From contig NZ_BNAY01000009.1 in the NCBI RefSeq assembly GCF_014654365.1, positions 124,001-188,000 on the forward strand: a stretch of DNA of 64,000 bases. Reading direction: 5' to 3'. Within the stretch, counting starts at the first letter, position 1; the number at the start of each line of letters is the position of its first letter. Shown here in pieces: positions 1 to 8,708 of this stretch. The position numbers and the translations under genes were made by a program. The notes beneath the pieces were generated by a model. The model saw nothing but the letters and a program-made list of their open reading frames with translations, made no database searches and had not been told where the DNA came from. Source of the stretch: Amycolatopsis oliviviridis (GTDB lineage: Bacteria; Actinomycetota; Actinomycetes; Mycobacteriales; Pseudonocardiaceae).

Positions 1-633
1 GACGAAGGGCGGCGCGCCGGGCTGGCGGAAACCGTGCGCCGGATGGACATCCCGGTGATCGAGGACGGGATCTACACCTTCCTCCGGCCCGAGGTCCGCC
101 CGTTCGCGGCGTACGCGCCGGAACGCACGGTGTTCACCGACAGCCTGTCCAAACGGCTCGCCCCGGGACTGACCACCGGCTTCCTCGCCGTCCCGGCGGA
201 CTGGACGGAGCGGCTGGCCGCGGCGGTGCGCTCGGGCGGCTGGGTCGCGCCCCGGTTCGCCCTCGAAGCCGCCACCCGCTGGATCACCGGCGGCACCCTG
301 GACATCGTCGAACGGGCGAAACGCCTCGACGCGGCCGAGCGCCAGCGGATGACGGCGGAACGGCTCGCCGGGTTCACCCTGCGCGCCGATCCGCGGGCGT
401 ACCACTGCTGGTGGGAACTCCCCGAGCACTGGCGCGCCGAGACCTTCGTCGCCGCGGCCGCGCGACGCGGGATCGCGGTCACCCCGGCGGCCGCGTTCGC
501 CATCGTCCCCGGGCACGCCCCGAACGCGGTGCGGCTCGCCGTCTCGTCGCCGCCGCTGGAAACGCTCGGCGCCGCTTTGGACGTCCTGGCCGGGCTCGCC
601 TCCGGACGCCCCGAGGACGCCGGCGTCGACTGA
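1..633 (+). CDS. MocR-like PLP-dependent transcriptional regulator / aminotransferase, C-terminal part
   Basis: The reading frame is open from the first base, so the 5' part lies outside the window and only the last 210 residues are seen. They match the class I/II aminotransferase half of GntR/MocR regulators. The block DSLSKRLAPGLTTGF contains the lysine expected to bind pyridoxal phosphate, followed by the typical small-domain segment with an RLAVSSPP stretch. In this family the missing N-terminus is usually a winged-helix GntR domain, but a plain aminotransferase cannot be excluded from this fragment. The gene converges on the next one, with a long palindrome between them. Confidence 0.75.
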   Translation, partial: DEGRRAGLAETVRRMDIPVIEDGIYTFLRPEVRPFAAYAPERTVFTDSLSKRLAPGLTTGFLAVPADWTERLAAAVRSGGWVAPRFALEAATRWITGGTLDIVERAKRLDAAERQRMTAERLAGFTLRADPRAYHCWWELPEHWRAETFVAAAARRGIAVTPAAAFAIVPGHAPNAVRLAVSSPPLETLGAALDVLAGLASGRPEDAGVD

Positions 634-638
634 CCCCT

Positions 639-703
639 CGCGTTTCGTCCTCTGAATGCGGTAGTTGGCAACGCGAACCACCGCATTCAGAGGACGAAAC
701 GCG
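639..703. repeat. long inverted repeat, first copy of a repeated palindrome family
   Basis: Two 24-base arms (639-662 and 680-703) are exact reverse complements around a 17-base loop. The arm core is TTTCGTCCTCTGAATGCGG. It lies between convergent stops and could act as a bidirectional terminator. A second, slightly diverged copy lies at 34562-34625 in a non-terminator position, so it is also a dispersed repeat. Confidence 0.9.
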
Positions 704-2512
704 TCAGGGGCGCGGCGCCCACTTGCCGATGAAGCTGCCGCACGTGACGGTCTGCCCGGTCAGCCGCGACCGCAGCGCGTTCTCCAGCCCGAGGTAGTCG
801 AAGATCGGCGTGTCACCGGTGACCTCGGCGGGGACCGGGCCGCCCTTGGCCAGGGTCGGCATGCTCACGGTCTGGAACAGCACGAGATAGTCGCCGTCGC
901 GGTTGAGTTCGTCGGCGGTCGCGAGCATGCGCTGCGGAGCGTCGGCGACGATCTCCAGCGGCAGCGGCCATTCCAGCGGGAACGGGTTGCGCAGGCCGAA
1001 AGCGGGATAGGCGAACGGGTTGTCGGGCAGGACCGCCGTGCGCCCCGCGGGGAAGCGCGTGACGCAGTCCTGGATCTGGGAGACGTAGGTGAAAGTCCCC
1101 GGATTCGTCCGGATCCCGCGCATCGACGGCGTCACCGTGCCGAGGTCGCCGGTCAGCTTCTCGCGCGCCATGTCCAGGTACGCGGCCTCGTCGTGATGCG
1201 CGATCACGGCCCAGCCCGACGCCAGCACCGCGACCAGTCCCATCGCCGTGCCAGCCGCCAGCCGGATCCGGCGCCGCGGTTCGGGCAGCGGTGGCAGCGC
1301 GTCCGAAAGCTCCAGGATCGCCGTCAGCGCCAGCGTTCCGGTGAACAGCGTCGGGGTGTCGTTGCCCCAGGACAGGCTGGTCATGAACCCGGTCGCGAAG
1401 ACCAGCGTGCCCATTTTCGGGAACCGCCGCGTCGCCGCCCAGTTCACCAGGAGCGCGACACCGAGGATCCACCAGAGGACGTCCGCCCAGCGCGACGCGC
1501 CGGTGAAGTGTCCATCGACGACAGTGCCGACCACCACCGCCACGCCCGCCAGGAGCAGCAGCCGCGCGAGGAGCGCGCCGCCGAATCCGGCGCGGTCGCG
1601 GAAGAAGCCGAGCAGCGCCAGCAGCAGCCCGGCGATCGCGAAGAAGGTCAAGCCCCGCACCGGTGGCCGCAGCAGGGTCTCGGGATTTTCCAGCCACAGC
1701 CCGAGAAGCCGTTCGCCGTAAGCGGGCAGGCCGCCGGTGAGCTGCTCGGCCATCGCGCCGAGCCCGCCGTCGATGGTGACGATTCCTATGTAGAAGACCA
1801 GGAAAGCGCCCAGTGCCAGCAGATCCCAGGCCAGGCGCGCCCACCATCGGCCGGTGCGGAACGCGCCCTCGCGCAGCGACGGATGCAGCAGCAGCCAGCA
1901 CAGCGCGATCAGCGGGACCGGCGCGAAGCTCTGCTTGACGAACACCGCCGCGCCCAGCAGGACCAGACCGAGCCGCCGCGGCCACGTCAGCTCGCGGCGC
2001 AACCCGGAATCCAGTGCCCAGGCGCCGCAGGCGGTCAGGAAGATCCCGTCGATCGTGTGCCACGCCATCAGCGGGAACGCGTTGAGGTTCAGCAGTGCCG
2101 CGGCCGCCGTCAGCCCGGTGAGACCCGGGCCCCAGTCACGGACGCGGCGCCGGGTGACCAGCACGGCGAACGCGATGGTCGCCAGGATGATCTCCAGCAT
2201 GCTGAGCACGCTGGAGACGAAGAACAGCGGCCCGGGCACCAGGAAGTCGACGACGTGCAGGTACGCCGAACCCAGCGGCCGCGCGGAGATGATGTCGGAG
2301 TGCGGGACCTCGCCGTGCAGCACCCGCCAGGCCTGGGCGAGGATGAAACCCTGGTCCGACGGGTGGAAACCGAAGCGTCCCACCCGGAGTTCGGTGACGA
2401 TGGCGAGCGTGAGCACCCAGGCCGCGTGCAGGGAGAGCCGCAGCACTGTCCGGGACGGACGTACCACTGCCGTGTCCGGTCCGGTCGAAACCGGGGGACT
2501 GGCGACGTCCAC
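704..2512 (-). CDS. polytopic membrane protein, GT-C glycosyltransferase-like
   Basis: This 602-residue protein has roughly ten or more hydrophobic helices. After the first helix an acidic loop reads HPSDQGFILAQAWRVLHGE and continues with a short His-Ser-Asp motif. This resembles the catalytic first loop of GT-C (PMT/ArnT-like) lipid-linked sugar transferases. The last 150 residues are less hydrophobic and probably lie outside the membrane. The GTG start at 2512 follows an AAGGGG Shine-Dalgarno-like run. No substrate can be read from the sequence or the neighbours. The family call is tentative because overall similarity to a named GT family could not be tested. Confidence 0.6.
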   Translation of the reverse strand: MDVASPPVSTGPDTAVVRPSRTVLRLSLHAAWVLTLAIVTELRVGRFGFHPSDQGFILAQAWRVLHGEVPHSDIISARPLGSAYLHVVDFLVPGPLFFVSSVLSMLEIILATIAFAVLVTRRRVRDWGPGLTGLTAAAALLNLNAFPLMAWHTIDGIFLTACGAWALDSGLRRELTWPRRLGLVLLGAAVFVKQSFAPVPLIALCWLLLHPSLREGAFRTGRWWARLAWDLLALGAFLVFYIGIVTIDGGLGAMAEQLTGGLPAYGERLLGLWLENPETLLRPPVRGLTFFAIAGLLLALLGFFRDRAGFGGALLARLLLLAGVAVVVGTVVDGHFTGASRWADVLWWILGVALLVNWAATRRFPKMGTLVFATGFMTSLSWGNDTPTLFTGTLALTAILELSDALPPLPEPRRRIRLAAGTAMGLVAVLASGWAVIAHHDEAAYLDMAREKLTGDLGTVTPSMRGIRTNPGTFTYVSQIQDCVTRFPAGRTAVLPDNPFAYPAFGLRNPFPLEWPLPLEIVADAPQRMLATADELNRDGDYLVLFQTVSMPTLAKGGPVPAEVTGDTPIFDYLGLENALRSRLTGQTVTCGSFIGKWAPRP

Positions 2513-2625
2513 ACTGCCCCTTCCCGCTCGTCACTGCCTCGGCCCGTGCCCGCCGACCCCCCGGCGTATCGGAAACCGATGGTAGCGGCCGGGGGCGTCC
2601 CCCGATCGAGCCCGGCGGCGGGACG

Positions 2626-4599
2626 TCAGGGACGACGGCGCCAGACCAGCCTCGTGACCGCGCCCGCCACCGACGCGAGCGGAGCCTTCCGGGGCAGGCC
2701 ACGGGATTCCGGCGCGGATTCGGGCATCGCGCGGTAGACGAGGTGGGCGAAGAACCGCGCCGTCTTCGGTGCGACGAGCGTCACGAGTTCGGCGGCCGTG
2801 CCTTCGGGCAGGTTCAGGATCTCGGGGCGTTTCTCCAAGGCTTTCACGACGAGCGCGGCGGCTCGTTCGGGCGAGCTCGACGGCATGCCGCGATAGGACC
2901 CGGTCGGCGCGATCATGTCGGTGCGCACCAGGGGCATCCGGACCGAGGTGAAGGTGACGCCGTCGGAAAGCGTTTCCCGGCCGGCGGTCAGCCCGAACTC
3001 CTCCAGTGCCGCCTTCGAAGCCAGGTAAGCGGAAAACCGCGGTGTGTCGGTCTGGAGCCCTTGCGTGGTGACGTTGACGACGTGGCCGAAGCCGCGCGCG
3101 GTCATCGACGGCAGCAGGCCCAGCGTCAGCCGCACGGGACCGAAGTAGTTGATCGCCATCGTGCGCTCGAAGTCGTGGAACCGTTCGGTGGACAGCGAAA
3201 GCGAGCGCCGGATCGAGCGGCCCGCGTTGTTGACCAGCATGTCGACGGCGCCGTGCGCGGCGAGCACGTCCTTGACCAGAGCGTCGACGGCACCGCCGTC
3301 GGTGAGGTCGCACGGATACGCCGACGCCTTCCCGCCCGCCGCGACGATCTGCTCGCGGACCTCTTCGAGTTCGTCGGCGCGCCTGGCCACGAGGATCACT
3401 TCGCCGCCCTTCGCGGCGACGGCCAGCGCGGACGCGCGCCCGATGCCCGATGAAGCGCCGGTGATCAGCACCTTGCGGCCGTCGAGCGGCTCCGGTCCCG
3501 GACGGCGGCGGCCGCGATCGGGGTCCAGGTGCGCGAGCCAGTACCGGTAGAGCGGACCGGCGTACTCCTTCAGCGGCGGCACGGTGATGCCGCTGCCTTC
3601 GAGGGCGGCCGTCGTCGCGCTCGTGTCGAAGTCGACCTCCATGCTCAGATGGGGCAGGACTTCGAGCGGGACGCCGAGTTCCGCCAGTACCGCCGAGCGG
3701 GCCGAACGTCCGCCGGGCACGCGGTCGAACCCGGCCGCCGCGGACTTCGCCAGCCGGGTCCCGGCGCGTTTCAGCGCCCCGGACGGCCGTGCGGGAAGGA
3801 CGGCGGAGATCTTCGGTCCGCCCGCGGCGCGCGCGAAGGCGTTGTAGACCTCGTGCAGCGGCTGGGGCCGCGGCGACGCGAGATGGTAGGTGCTGCCGCT
3901 GGGCGCGTCGGCGTGCATGAGGTGTTCCATCGCTTTGACGACGTAGTCGACCGGCACGATGTTCGTGGCGCCGAGATCCGGGGCGGCCAGCGGGAGACGC
4001 CTGGGCAGCGCGGAAAGCCGTGAGATCGCGGGAAGGAAGTAGTACGGGCCGTCGATCTTGTCCATCTCGCCGGTGCGCGAATCACCCGCGACGGCGGACG
4101 GCCGGTACACGCGGAACGGCGTTTTCCCGTGCCGTCGCACGAGTTTCTCCGCCTCGAACTTCGTCGCGTGGTACGGCGACGCGAAGCCTTGGCCGAGGTC
4201 GAAGTCGGCTTCGGTGAAGCGGCCGGCGTACTGCCCGGCGACCGCGATGGAAGAGACGTGGTGAAAGAGCCCGGCGTTCGCGGCGGCGGCGAACTCCAGG
4301 ACGTTGCGGGTGCCGTCGACGTTGGCCGCGCGGTTGGCGGCCTCGTCCGCGGTGAGGTCGTAGATCGCGCCGAGGTGCACGACGTGGTCGACGGGGCCCA
4401 GGCGGGCGGGATCGATGCCCAGCGAGGGTTCGGTCAGATCGCCGGTGACGGGAACGAGCTTCTCGTGGCTCGGGAGCTTCCCGCGTGAGGTCTCCCTCAC
4501 GAGAACATGGACGGCTACGGTCCCCGGTCGCCGTAGTAGGCGCGCGACCAGGCGTTTTCCCAGAAAGCCCGTCGCGCCCGTCACGAAGTAGGTGGTCAT
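2626..4599 (-). CDS. two-domain SDR oxidoreductase, AcrA1-like fatty acyl-CoA reductase
   Basis: The 657-residue protein joins two Rossmann enzymes. Residues 1 to about 350 are an extended SDR of the NAD_binding_4 (fatty acyl-CoA reductase) type, with TGATGFLG at 7-14 and a YHATK active-site pair at 143-147. Residues from about 370 form a classical SDR with TGASSGIG near 377, VNNAG, and a YLASK active site near 525. Length and order match mycobacterial AcrA1 (Rv3391), described as a multifunctional acyl-CoA reductase; that identity rests on recall, not a search. A likely role is reduction of long-chain acyl-CoA to aldehyde or alcohol. The ATG at 4599 is preceded by a GGAGC-type site. A short hairpin lies just upstream. 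Confidence 0.8.
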   Translation of the reverse strand: MTTYFVTGATGFLGKRLVARLLRRPGTVAVHVLVRETSRGKLPSHEKLVPVTGDLTEPSLGIDPARLGPVDHVVHLGAIYDLTADEAANRAANVDGTRNVLEFAAAANAGLFHHVSSIAVAGQYAGRFTEADFDLGQGFASPYHATKFEAEKLVRRHGKTPFRVYRPSAVAGDSRTGEMDKIDGPYYFLPAISRLSALPRRLPLAAPDLGATNIVPVDYVVKAMEHLMHADAPSGSTYHLASPRPQPLHEVYNAFARAAGGPKISAVLPARPSGALKRAGTRLAKSAAAGFDRVPGGRSARSAVLAELGVPLEVLPHLSMEVDFDTSATTAALEGSGITVPPLKEYAGPLYRYWLAHLDPDRGRRRPGPEPLDGRKVLITGASSGIGRASALAVAAKGGEVILVARRADELEEVREQIVAAGGKASAYPCDLTDGGAVDALVKDVLAAHGAVDMLVNNAGRSIRRSLSLSTERFHDFERTMAINYFGPVRLTLGLLPSMTARGFGHVVNVTTQGLQTDTPRFSAYLASKAALEEFGLTAGRETLSDGVTFTSVRMPLVRTDMIAPTGSYRGMPSSSPERAAALVVKALEKRPEILNLPEGTAAELVTLVAPKTARFFAHLVYRAMPESAPESRGLPRKAPLASVAGAVTRLVWRRRP

Positions 4600-4630
4600 G
4601 GCCGGCTCCTTCCGAACGGAGCCGACTCTA

Positions 4631-4646
4631 CCTACTCAGAAGTAGG
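4631..4646. promoter_or_regulatory. inverted repeat upstream of the acyl-CoA-reductase-like gene
   Basis: CCTACT and AGTAGG flank a four-base spacer 32 bases upstream of the start codon at 4599. The position suits a repressor site in the promoter. No regulator gene is adjacent, so which protein binds is unknown. Confidence 0.4.
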
Positions 4647-4657
4647 AACGGTAGTTG

Positions 4658-4891
4658 TCATTCACTGTGATCCGGATGTTCGGCCACCGCGACCACGGCG
4701 TCGCGGAGCGCGGCGCGCAGGCGCCCCACGTCCAGCGGCCCGAGTACGGCGGCCTCGCCGGGCGGTGCCACGAGCACGATCTTGTCGCTGCTCACGAACA
4801 CCGTCACGTCCCGGCGCCTGCCCGCGAGATCCCGGCAGCCGACCGACCATTCGTCCCGCGGTGCCAACGTCCTCATCCTCCCGTAACCCAT
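4658..4891 (-). CDS. small conserved-looking protein of unknown function
   Basis: The 77-residue frame has consistently G/C-rich third positions, and an AAAGGGAG site sits a few bases before the ATG at 4891, so it is probably a real gene. A second ATG five codons in has GGGAGG directly against it and is the alternative start. The product is soluble, with a hydrophobic central strand (VTVFVSSDKIVLVAPPG) and a C-terminal helix. I do not recognise a family. It points the same way as the reductase gene and could share its transcript. Confidence 0.6.
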   Translation of the reverse strand: MGYGRMRTLAPRDEWSVGCRDLAGRRRDVTVFVSSDKIVLVAPPGEAAVLGPLDVGRLRAALRDAVVAVAEHPDHSE

Positions 4892-5071
4892 GGTCTCCCT
4901 TTCTCGTCCGAGGCTGGGACGGGCCGGTTTCGGGGCCGTGACGCCGGTTACCCCACATTCCTACTGATGGGTTAACCGGCTACGCGGATCGTGATCGACT
5001 TCCGGTTTCGCTAGGCCGGACGTGGGGGAACCGGAGTAGCGTCCGAGGGAACGCCTGCTTGGGAGGTCTTG

Positions 5072-6295
5072 GTGTCCGAACCCAGGAAGATCGTCATCGT
5101 CGGTGCCGGCCTCGCGGGAGCGACGGCCGCCGGAACGCTGCGAGAACGTGGCTACGCGGGGGAAATCCTGCTGCTCGGTACCGACGCGCATCGCCCGTAC
5201 GAACTACCGCCGTTGTCCAAAGGACTGTTGATGGGCAACACCGATGAACCCGATTGGGTGCACGACGCGGGTTTCTACGAAGAGAAGGACATCGCGCACA
5301 AGAGCGGGGTCACCGCGACCAGGATCGAACTCGGCTCGCGGCTCGTGCACGACGACGCGGGCGGCGAACACCGCTTCGACCGTCTCGTGCTCGCGACCGG
5401 CTCACAGCCGCGATCGTTGCCGGTGCCCGGCGGGGACCTCCCCGGACTGCGGACCCTGCGCACCCTCGACGACGCGCTGGCGCTGCGTTCGGCGTTCAAG
5501 GACGCCGAACGAGTGGTGATCGTCGGCGCGGGCTGGATCGGCACCGAGGCCGCGGCGGCCGCCAGGGAACACGGCGCCGAGGTGACCGTGGTCGACCAGG
5601 TGGGCTCGCCGCTGCTCGCGGTGCTGGGCGAGCAGGTGTCCGGTGTCTTCAAGGATCTCCACACGGCTCACGGGGTGAACTGGCGGCTCGGTGAAGGTGT
5701 CGCCGGGTTCACCGGCGGACCGGACGGGGTGACCGGCGTACGGCTTCAGAGCGGGGACGAACTCCCCGCGGACGTCGTGCTGGTGGCCGTCGGCGCCGCC
5801 CCGCGGGTCGACCTCGCGCACGCCGCCGGACTGGAACTGTCCGACGACGGCGGCGTCTGCGCCGACGCCGGGCTGCGGACCGCCGCGCCCGACGTCTACG
5901 CGATCGGCGACATCGCCGCGCAGTTCCATCCCCGCTACGGGAAACGCGTCCGCGTCGAGCACTGGTCGAACGCGAAATGGCAGGGCGAGCACGTCGCGGG
6001 GAACCTGCTGGGGGAGAACGAGCCGTACCTGAAGAGCCCGTACTTCTTCTCGGACCAGTACGACCTCGGCTGCGAATACCGCGGCCTCGCCGATCCCGAG
6101 ACCGATCAGCTGGTGGTGCGCGGCGACCTGGCGGCGCGGGACTTCACCGCGTTCTGGCTGCGGGACGGGCAGGTGACGGCCGCGATGAACGTCAACCAAT
6201 GGGACGACGGGGACGCTTTGAAGGCTCTTGTCGAGGGGCGCGCTTCGGTGACGGCAGAGCAGTTGGAGGCGGCTGACCTCAAGTCCCTAGGGTGA
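5072..6295 (+). CDS. NAD(P)H:ferredoxin reductase-type FAD oxidoreductase
   Basis: This 407-residue flavoprotein passes electrons from NAD(P)H through FAD to a ferredoxin or similar carrier. The FAD motif VGAGLAG is near residue 10, PPLSKG near 46, the NAD(P) motif VGAGWIG near 152, and the second FAD contact YAIGDIA near 276. A C-terminal reductase domain follows. This is the architecture of oxygenase-coupled ferredoxin reductases that serve P450s or dioxygenases. GTG at 5072 is chosen because GGAGG ends five bases upstream; the in-frame TTG three bases earlier is too close. No ferredoxin or P450 gene is adjacent, so the partner is unknown. Confidence 0.88.
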   Translation: MSEPRKIVIVGAGLAGATAAGTLRERGYAGEILLLGTDAHRPYELPPLSKGLLMGNTDEPDWVHDAGFYEEKDIAHKSGVTATRIELGSRLVHDDAGGEHRFDRLVLATGSQPRSLPVPGGDLPGLRTLRTLDDALALRSAFKDAERVVIVGAGWIGTEAAAAAREHGAEVTVVDQVGSPLLAVLGEQVSGVFKDLHTAHGVNWRLGEGVAGFTGGPDGVTGVRLQSGDELPADVVLVAVGAAPRVDLAHAAGLELSDDGGVCADAGLRTAAPDVYAIGDIAAQFHPRYGKRVRVEHWSNAKWQGEHVAGNLLGENEPYLKSPYFFSDQYDLGCEYRGLADPETDQLVVRGDLAARDFTAFWLRDGQVTAAMNVNQWDDGDALKALVEGRASVTAEQLEAADLKSLG

Positions 6296-6303
6296 CCCAA
6301 GCT

Positions 6304-6356
6304 GCAATGAAGGGGCCTTTCATAGCAAAATTTGCTATGAAAGGCCCCTTCATTGC
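6304..6356. terminator. perfect 26-bp-arm palindrome between convergent genes
   Basis: Arms 6304-6329 and 6331-6356 are exact reverse complements around a single A. The sequence includes ATGAAAGGCCCCTTCATTGC. It sits eight bases after the ferredoxin reductase stop and 22 bases from the stop of the convergent exporter gene, so a bidirectional terminator is the simplest role. Its length and perfection exceed a normal factor-independent terminator. Confidence 0.8.
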
Positions 6357-6378
6357 GCTTGTGGAGCCCTTAGGCAAC

Positions 6379-7617
6379 CTAGGCGACCGAAGCGCCAGAA
6401 GGACGCGTCATCGTCCCGAAGGCCAGCAGGGCGAGAACGCCGAAGCCCGCCATCACGATCCCCATCGGAACAGCGGTACCGGGACCGCCCAGCCCGACCA
6501 GCGGCGTCGCCAGCCCGCCGACGACGAACTGCAGCACGCCCAGCAGTGCCGAAGCCGAACCGGCGGACCGGGCCTGCTCGGCCAGCGCCAGCGAGCTCGC
6601 GTTCGGCGCCACCATGCCGATGCTCGACACCAGGACGAACAGCGGGATCAGCAGCCCGATCAGGCCGAGGTCCAGCACCGTCGCGGCCAGGACGCCGAAC
6701 CCGGCCACCGCCGCGATGACGAGGCCGACGGTCAGCAGGGTCCGCTCCGGGAAGCGGCCGACGATGCGCCCGTTCAGCTGGCCGACCAGCACGATGCCGA
6801 TGCCGTTGAGCCCGAACACCAGGCTGTACGCCTGCGGGCTGAGCCCGTAGACACCCTGGAGCGCGAAGGACGAGCCGGAGATGTAGGCGAACAGGCTGCC
6901 GAACATGAGCCCGGAGGCCAGCGCGTAGCCGAGGAAGCTGCGGTCGCGGAGCAGGCTCGCGTACTTCCGGAGCACGGAGCCGAACCGGGCGGGGGTGCGG
7001 CGCTCCTCGGGCAGGGGTTCCGGCAGCAGGAAGAAGACGACGGCGAGCAGGATCGCGCCGAACACGGTCAGGCAGACGAACACGCCGCGCCACGAGGTCC
7101 AGTTCAGGATCTGGCCGCCGATGATCGGCGCCAGGATCGGGGCGAGCCCGTTGACCAGCATGAGCAGCGAGAAGAACTTCGTCATCGCGGTGCCGGAATA
7201 GAAGTCGCGCACGGTCGCCCTGGCGATCACGATGCCCGCCGCGGCTCCGAAGGCCTGGACACCGCGGGCGGCGATGAGCAGTTCGGCGCTCGGGGCGACG
7301 GCGCACAGGATCGAGCCGACCATGTAGAGCGCGAGCCCGGCCACGAGCGGTTTGCGGCGGCCGATCGCGTCGGACAGCGGTCCGAGGATGAGCTGGCCGA
7401 TGGCGAGCCCGATGATGAACGCGCTCAGCGTGAGCTGGACGGTGGCGTCCGCCGCGCGCAGTTCGCCCGCCATCTGCGGCAGCGCGGGCAGGTACATGTC
7501 GATGGACAGGGGCCCGAAGGCGGACAGGCCGCCGAGGATCAGGACGAACCGGGCACGTCCGGTGGTACTCGGTCGTGGCGCGACGGTTTCTTCCACTCGC
7601 TCGGGCGCGATGGTCAT
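6379..7617 (-). CDS. Bcr/CflA-family MFS drug efflux transporter
   Basis: A 412-residue inner-membrane exporter with twelve hydrophobic segments. The N-terminal half carries the Bcr/CflA pattern: PLSIDMYLPALPQM in the first loop, then LGPLSDAIGRRKPLVAG (MFS motif A). Members export drugs such as bicyclomycin or chloramphenicol, or small metabolites, using the proton gradient. The ATG at 7617 follows GGAAGGA six bases upstream; an upstream in-frame ATG at 7698 would add 27 residues and lacks as good a site. It is transcribed divergently from the fucose operon. Confidence 0.88.
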   Translation of the reverse strand: MTIAPERVEETVAPRPSTTGRARFVLILGGLSAFGPLSIDMYLPALPQMAGELRAADATVQLTLSAFIIGLAIGQLILGPLSDAIGRRKPLVAGLALYMVGSILCAVAPSAELLIAARGVQAFGAAAGIVIARATVRDFYSGTAMTKFFSLLMLVNGLAPILAPIIGGQILNWTSWRGVFVCLTVFGAILLAVVFFLLPEPLPEERRTPARFGSVLRKYASLLRDRSFLGYALASGLMFGSLFAYISGSSFALQGVYGLSPQAYSLVFGLNGIGIVLVGQLNGRIVGRFPERTLLTVGLVIAAVAGFGVLAATVLDLGLIGLLIPLFVLVSSIGMVAPNASSLALAEQARSAGSASALLGVLQFVVGGLATPLVGLGGPGTAVPMGIVMAGFGVLALLAFGTMTRPSGASVA

Positions 7618-7687
7618 GCTCGTTCCTTCCCCAGTCATGGTTCCGCGAGGAACAACTTGCTTAGAGTAGGTAACTATTCCCACTGTG

Positions 7688-7715
7688 AGTCTTGCCACCC
7701 GGGTTCGGCAAGACT
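7688..7715. promoter_or_regulatory. inverted repeat in the divergent region between exporter and fucose operon
   Basis: AGTCTTGCC and GGCAAGACT form nine-base arms around a ten-base loop. The site lies 70 bases upstream of the exporter start codon. It could be an operator or a leader hairpin; nothing decides between them. Confidence 0.4.
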
Positions 7716-7779
7716 GATCCGATCAATTTTCGACACAAATCGCAGCGACCTCTAGATCTCGTTGAAGGTCGTCGGGTAT

Positions 7780-7790
7780 ACATCGGATGT
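7780..7790. promoter_or_regulatory. candidate GntR operator of the fucose operon
   Basis: ACATCGGATGT is an exact 11-base palindrome that overlaps a TATACA -10-like hexamer, 58 bases before the start of the first fucose gene. A related sequence, ACCTCGGATGT, lies in front of the GntR gene and mutarotase at 15326-15336. Confidence 0.5.
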
Positions 7791-7847
7791 CTGTTCGTTG
7801 CTGTTGGAGCCGTTGATTGTTGACGGTTCGGCCGGAAGGGAAAATCC

Positions 7848-8708
7848 GTGCAGCTGTTGCGTCTCGGGGAGCCGGGAAGTGAGCGTCCGTTCGTACGTGC
7901 CGGGGACGGCACGATGCGCGACCTCTCGGGGCTGACCACCGACATCGATGGCAGCTTCTTCGCGAGCGACGGGGTCGCCAGGGTCGCGGCCGCGCTGGCC
8001 GCCGGTGAACTGCCCGAAGCCGGTCCCGAATTCGCGCGGGCCAGGGCCGGCGCGCCGATCGCGCGGCCCGGCAAGGTCGTCTGTGTGGGCCTCAACTACC
8101 GGCAGCACGCCGAAGAGTCCGGCGCCGAGGTCCCGGCCGAACCCGTCGTCTTCATGAAGGCGTCCGACGTCGTAGTCGGCCCGGAGGACGACGTGCTCGT
8201 CCCGCGGGGTTCGACCAAGACCGACTGGGAGGTCGAGCTCGGCGTCGTCATCGGCAAGACCGCGCGCTACCTCGAAAGCGTCGAGGAGGCCCTCGGGTAC
8301 GTCGCCGGGTACACGGTTTCGAACGACGTGTCCGAACGCGAGTTCCAGCTCGAACGCGGCGGCACCTGGGACAAGGGCAAGTCGTGCGAGAACTTCAACC
8401 CGCTCGGCCCGTGGCTGGTCACCGCCGACGAGGTGCCCGATCCGCAGGACCTCGGCTTGCGGCTGTGGGTCAACGGCGAGAAGAAACAGGACTCGTCGAC
8501 CAAGGACATGATTTTCACGGTCGCCGAGATCGTGCATTATCTGAGTCGGTTCATGGTGCTTCGCCCTGGCGATCTCATCAACACCGGTACCCCGCAGGGC
8601 GTCGCGCTCGGCCAGCCCGATCCCAAGCCGTACCTGCGGGAAGGTGACGTCATCGAGCTCGAGATCGACGGCCTCGGCCGCCAGCGCCAGACCGTCAGGC
8701 AGGCGTGA
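7848..8708 (+). CDS. FAH-family hydrolase, probable 2,4-diketo-3-deoxy-L-fuconate hydrolase
   Basis: A 286-residue fumarylacetoacetate-hydrolase-fold enzyme. The conserved entry KVVCVGLNYRQHAEE, the metal-binding stretch DWEVELGVVIGK and the later SNDVSERE, DKGKSCENFNPLGPW and NTGTPQGVALG blocks are all present. In the non-phosphorylating fucose route this family hydrolyses 2,4-diketo-3-deoxy-L-fuconate to pyruvate and L-lactate. Specificity is inferred from the genes that follow; other FAH enzymes act on acylpyruvates or ureidoglycolate. The gene starts with GTG after GGAAGGGA and overlaps the dehydratase start by one base. Confidence 0.85.
   Translation: MQLLRLGEPGSERPFVRAGDGTMRDLSGLTTDIDGSFFASDGVARVAAALAAGELPEAGPEFARARAGAPIARPGKVVCVGLNYRQHAEESGAEVPAEPVVFMKASDVVVGPEDDVLVPRGSTKTDWEVELGVVIGKTARYLESVEEALGYVAGYTVSNDVSEREFQLERGGTWDKGKSCENFNPLGPWLVTADEVPDPQDLGLRLWVNGEKKQDSSTKDMIFTVAEIVHYLSRFMVLRPGDLINTGTPQGVALGQPDPKPYLREGDVIELEIDGLGRQRQTVRQA

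Noticed and set aside
665..2737. A 690-residue plus-strand frame over the GT-C-like gene
   Set aside because: Composition is highly charged and repetitive, with no recognised motif, while the minus strand encodes a coherent multi-helix membrane protein.
6292..7755. A 487-residue plus-strand frame over the exporter gene
   Set aside because: It would start at the ferredoxin reductase stop, run through the palindrome and read as Gln/Arg/Asp-rich shadow of the MFS gene.
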